DNA of 16,231 bases from Bifidobacterium breve. GTDB taxonomy: Bacteria; Actinomycetota; Acidimicrobiia; IMCC26256; PALSA-555. The notes below the pieces were generated by a model that was given only the letters and a program-made list of their open reading frames with translations, ran no database searches and was not told the origin of the DNA. The position numbers and the translations under genes were made by a program. Of this stretch, positions 13,804 to 16,231 are shown one piece after another. Positions within the stretch are counted from its first letter, which is position 1. Each line of letters starts with the position of its first letter. The stretch is taken from assembly GCA_945889545.1 (NCBI GenBank), contig CAMDCC010000027.1, positions 1-16,231 on the forward strand. The letters are read 5' to 3'.

Positions 13804-15342
13804 CTACTCGTTCAGCCGCTTTCCGTCTTCCTTGGCGTAGCCCAACGTCTTGCCGCAGCCCCATGCACCCCAGCCGTGCTCGGCCCGGATGCGCTCGGCC
13901 ACGATGATCTGTTGGTACTTCGTGGCCTGACCCCCCGTCGGCGCGAACGCCTTGCCGCCGTAGTACGACCAGTTCTTGTAGTAGATGCCGGTGCCGCCTT
14001 GGTACTTGAATCCCTTGGCGTCCCAGTTGCTGCCCGTCTCGCACTCGGCGATCTTGTCCCACTTCGGGTCGTACAGCGCCCCGATGATCGTGATCTTCGG
14101 AATGGCGGGGTTGAGCGGCACCGGGTCGCCGACCGGGATCTCATCGGCAACAACGTTGTTGTGCCGGATGACCTGGTACGTCACGGCTTGGATCCCGGGG
14201 ACGCCTTCGGTGACGATCGGCGCAGCCGACACGTCCATCGTTGGGTCCTCTTGGACCACGTCGGGAAGCGTGTAGGTCTCTTCCTTCGTCACGGTCTCGT
14301 TGCGCACTCGGGATACCGCGACCGTGACCTCGTTGGGGAGCACATCGCTCAACCCGTACGGGGTCGTGATATCGGCGTCGTCGAGCGTCACGTCGAGGTT
14401 CGCGAGGAGCTCCGCCACGGTGTGTGCGGGACTGGCGTACTCGATGAGATCACCGTCGACCTGCAGCGCTCCGGTCTTGATGGTCCGCACGACCGGCGTG
14501 TCCAACCTAGTGAAGCGCTTCGGGGGATCGATCAGCCCTATCGCCCCACCCGGGCTGAGCTGCGTGGTCGCGTCGGCGATGAACCCATCCGCGTTGTGGT
14601 ACGTGGTCTCGACCACGGCAGCGACACCGTCGAAGTTGACCGTGATGGGTTCGGCGCGGAGCACCTTGACGACCATCTTGTTCTCGATCGGTGTCTCGGC
14701 CGCGGGAATCGGACGGTCGTAGTCGTCCAACACCACCTGCTGCTCCGCGAGCAGCTCACCGACGGTGTCGACGCCGGTCTCGGTGGAGATCACCCTCCCG
14801 TCGACTCGCACATCGACGTCGGCGCCCTTGTCGAGCAGCGCGGACATCCCGTAGTACGCGCCCGCAATCGTGGCCGTCACTGCCACACACGTCGCCAGCA
14901 CGCGGAATGGAACGTGGAAGCGCCGCGCCGTCCGACGATGGGCCGGCGGACGATCACCTCCGCTGCCGCTCTCGGCGGGAACGGGGTCGAACTCGGGCAG
15001 TGGAAGCCACGTCGTCGCGTCGTGGGGCTCGGCCCGAGCCGGCGACGGCAGTCCCACGGGCACCGCGCGCGGTGGCGTTGGGGCCACGGTCGGATCGGGC
15101 GCGAGGAGCGCGTCCACGGACGCCAGCTCGTCGAGGTCGGGCAGCGGAAGCCACGCGGTCGCGTCGTGCGGCTCCGCGCGCGCCGGGGAAGGCAGCCCCA
15201 TCGGCACGTCCCGGACGGGTGTCTGGTCGACCGTCGGATCCGGGATCAGGAGCTGCTCGAGCGGGGGGAGCTCGGCGAAGTCGGGCAGCGGAAGCCACGC
15301 GGTCGCGTCGTGCGGCTCCGCGCGCGCCGGGGATTCCCGCAC
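13804..15342 (-). CDS. rpfB: Resuscitation-promoting factor, RpfB-type (DUF348-G5-transglycosylase)
   Basis: Rpf proteins cleave peptidoglycan glycan strands and promote regrowth of dormant actinobacterial cells. From GTG 15342 the product has 512 residues. Residues 4-116 hold three copies of a 48-residue repeat starting SPARAEPHDAT(A/T)WLPLP, predicted cytoplasmic. Residues about 146-168 are a transmembrane anchor after RRTARRFH. DUF348-like domains follow at about 176-215 (VDVRVDGRVISTETGVDTVG), 232-275 (weak) and 291-335, then a G5 domain (345-415). The C-terminal lysozyme-like domain (424-498) has KWDKIAECETGSNW with catalytic Glu E435 and paired C434 and C496. The frame stays open upstream to 15508 without ATG, GTG or TTG, but GGAGG lies 8 bases before an in-frame ATC (15435-15433), so the true start is uncertain. 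rsmA follows after 7 bp. Confidence 0.92.
   Translation of the reverse strand: MRESPARAEPHDATAWLPLPDFAELPPLEQLLIPDPTVDQTPVRDVPMGLPSPARAEPHDATAWLPLPDLDELASVDALLAPDPTVAPTPPRAVPVGLPSPARAEPHDATTWLPLPEFDPVPAESGSGGDRPPAHRRTARRFHVPFRVLATCVAVTATIAGAYYGMSALLDKGADVDVRVDGRVISTETGVDTVGELLAEQQVVLDDYDRPIPAAETPIENKMVVKVLRAEPITVNFDGVAAVVETTYHNADGFIADATTQLSPGGAIGLIDPPKRFTRLDTPVVRTIKTGALQVDGDLIEYASPAHTVAELLANLDVTLDDADITTPYGLSDVLPNEVTVAVSRVRNETVTKEETYTLPDVVQEDPTMDVSAAPIVTEGVPGIQAVTYQVIRHNNVVADEIPVGDPVPLNPAIPKITIIGALYDPKWDKIAECETGSNWDAKGFKYQGGTGIYYKNWSYYGGKAFAPTGGQATKYQQIIVAERIRAEHGWGAWGCGKTLGYAKEDGKRLNE
14992..15333 (-). repeat. 144-bp direct repeats in rpfB 5' region (2.4 copies)
   Basis: A 144-bp (48-codon) unit occurs about 2.4 times. 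Bases 15136-15189 and 15280-15333 are identical over 54 bp and exactly 144 bp apart. A third, diverged copy starts another 144 bp along (14992-15045). Each copy encodes SPARAEPHDAT(A/T)WLPLP, followed in the first two by a Pro-rich linker. Confidence 0.92.
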
Positions 15343-15551
15343 GGCGTCGGCGACGTGAGCACTCGACGGGCGAGTTACGCGTCGGCCGATATGCCGATGC
15401 AGGAAGCGTCCGCGGCGCGGTTCCGGCTCGGTGATGGTCTCCGCCTCCGTAAAACGCGGAGTCGATCGCGCCCGCGACAGGACGCCACCAACTCGATGGG
15501 TAGACCCTCACGGTAGCAAAGCCAAGGCCGGGGATTGCCGGGACCGGCCCT
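15343..15551 (-). promoter_or_regulatory. tatD-rpfB intergenic region with possible promoter
   Basis: On the minus strand, TACCGT (15515-15510) is a plausible -10 box (TANNNT) for rpfB; the -35 position shows only GCAATC. Transcription would start near 15503, giving a leader of about 160 nt before GTG 15342. Most of that leader is an open frame continuous with rpfB. I looked for a c-di-AMP (ydaO) riboswitch, known upstream of some actinobacterial rpf genes, and found no matching core. Confidence 0.35.
15526..15549 (-). terminator. Possible terminator after tatD
   Basis: On the minus strand GGCCGG (15549-15544) pairs with CCGGCC (15531-15526) across a 12-base loop, followed by TTGGCTTTGC. It begins two bases after the tatD stop. 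The tail is only partly T-rich, so termination may be weak. Confidence 0.4.
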
Positions 15552-16231
15552 TCAGGAGCCTGTGACCAGGCCGAATACCTTGTGCGCAGTCACCGCGGTG
15601 GCTGCAGCCACCTCTTCAACCGGTCGCCCGACTGCTTCGGCGAGTGCTGCGCCCACCAGAGACACATATGCGGGCTCGTTCTCACGGCCGCGGTGCGGGA
15701 CCGGTGTGAGGAACGGCGCATCGGTCTCCACCAGCATCCGGTCGATCGGACATGCCGCGGCAGCCGCCCGCACATCGTCGGCATTCGGGAACGACACGAT
15801 CCCGCTGAACGACAGATGGGCGCCCAGATCGAGCGCACGGCGGGCCTCGTCGGGCCCGCCGGTGAAGCAGTGGAAGATCGTGTTGGCGGGAGGCCGCTCG
15901 TCTGCGAGCACTCGGAACGTGTCGTCCCACGCCTCACGGGAGTGGATCACCAGCGCGCGGTCGAGCCGGTGCGCGAGCTGGATCTGCGCGCGGAAGGCCG
16001 CTTCCTGCGCTTCGGGCTCAGAGTGTCGGTAGTGGAGGTCGAAACCGGCTTCACCAACCGCGACCACCCGATCGCCCGCGGCCAATGCCTCGAGCGCGCG
16101 CCATTCCTCGTCGAGCCGCGACGCGTCGTGGGGGTGGAGTCCCACGGTGGCCCAGACATCGGGATGACGGTTGGCGAGCTCGACTGCGGCAGTCGACGAC
16201 TCGAGGTCGGTCCCGACCACCACCATCGCGT
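15552..16231 (-). CDS. tatD: TatD-family metal-dependent DNase, 5' end outside window
   Basis: TatD proteins are TIM-barrel metallo-hydrolases with 3'-5' DNase activity, linked to DNA quality control. The window holds the last 226 or so residues; the N-terminal HxH metal motif (usually DSHCHLD) lies outside, so the Met codon at 16226 is internal. Visible sites, counted from it, are ATVGLHPHDA, GEAGFDLHY (E59), LVIHSREAW (H95), TIFHCFTGG (H119), LSFSGIVSFPN and MLVETDAPFLTPVPHRGREN (D169). All expected metal ligands in this part are kept. The end AHKVFGL matches the family C-terminus (usually N-x-x-x-L/F-F). It is the first gene of the tatD-rpfB-rsmA-ispE order found in many actinobacteria. 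A metG gene is expected just upstream, but this cannot be seen. Confidence 0.95.
   Translation of the reverse strand, partial: AMVVVGTDLESSTAAVELANRHPDVWATVGLHPHDASRLDEEWRALEALAAGDRVVAVGEAGFDLHYRHSEPEAQEAAFRAQIQLAHRLDRALVIHSREAWDDTFRVLADERPPANTIFHCFTGGPDEARRALDLGAHLSFSGIVSFPNADDVRAAAAACPIDRMLVETDAPFLTPVPHRGRENEPAYVSLVGAALAEAVGRPVEEVAAATAVTAHKVFGLVTGS

Noticed and set aside
15343..15507. c-di-AMP (ydaO-type) riboswitch upstream of rpfB
   Set aside because: Known upstream of some actinobacterial rpf genes, but the conserved core sequences and pseudo-symmetric stems are not visible here.
14954..15511. Minus-strand open frame of 185 codons starting at GTG 15511, in another frame than rpfB
   Set aside because: It runs through the rpfB repeats in the wrong frame and shows only repetitive Arg/Ala-rich sequence; the repeat region keeps several frames open. 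A frameshift in rpfB is not needed to explain it.
13390..15516. Plus-strand open frame of 708 codons opposite rpfB and rsmA
   Set aside because: It is a shadow of real minus-strand genes with clear domains. Composition is Arg/Gly/His-rich with no recognisable motif, as expected from antisense frames in high-GC DNA.

Overview
The window is a high-GC stretch of chromosome from an actinobacterium (Actinomycetota). The main evidence is gene order. It carries tatD-rpfB-rsmA-ispE, glmU-prs-rplY-pth and mfd-mazG, a neighbourhood also known from Mycobacterium tuberculosis (roughly Rv1008 to Rv1021). Other actinobacterial signs are a tiny basic bS22-type ribosomal protein, a tRNA without an encoded CCA end, and many GTG starts without Shine-Dalgarno sites. 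The fused tetrapyrrole-methylase/MazG protein and the parvulin next to mfd suggest a lineage outside the classic mycobacteria or streptomycetes, perhaps Acidimicrobiia. That placement is inference.

Layout: a truncated cytochrome P450 (+ strand, left edge) converges on a long minus-strand run. A near-perfect hairpin (412-461) separates them. Read in the minus direction, the right half starts with a truncated tatD, then rpfB (resuscitation-promoting factor), rsmA (16S rRNA dimethyltransferase) and ispE (isoprenoid precursor kinase). Spacing from rpfB to ispE is tight and includes a 4-bp overlap. A short divergent node follows: the bS22 gene on + (facing ispE) and tRNA-Gln(UUG) on -. The second minus-strand run is glmU, prs, rplY, pth, a class III aminotransferase, mfd, a membrane-anchored parvulin and mazG. 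Several of these genes overlap or lie within 20 bp of each other.

Most genes are housekeeping: cell-wall precursor synthesis (glmU), PRPP supply (prs), ribosome structure and rescue (rplY, pth, rsmA, bS22), transcription-coupled repair (mfd), nucleotide-pool cleaning (mazG), isoprenoid synthesis (ispE) and muralytic growth control (rpfB). The least expected member is the aminotransferase, coupled to pth by a 4-bp overlap.

I see no mobile element, CRISPR array or defence system, and no clear new multi-gene system. The points worth a second look are small: threefold 48-residue repeats and an unclear start in RpfB, a degenerate second MazG domain, mutually exclusive stems in front of glmU, a U-U mismatch in the tRNA-Gln anticodon stem, a 14-bp palindrome between prs and rplY, and a 15-bp tandem repeat inside rsmA.
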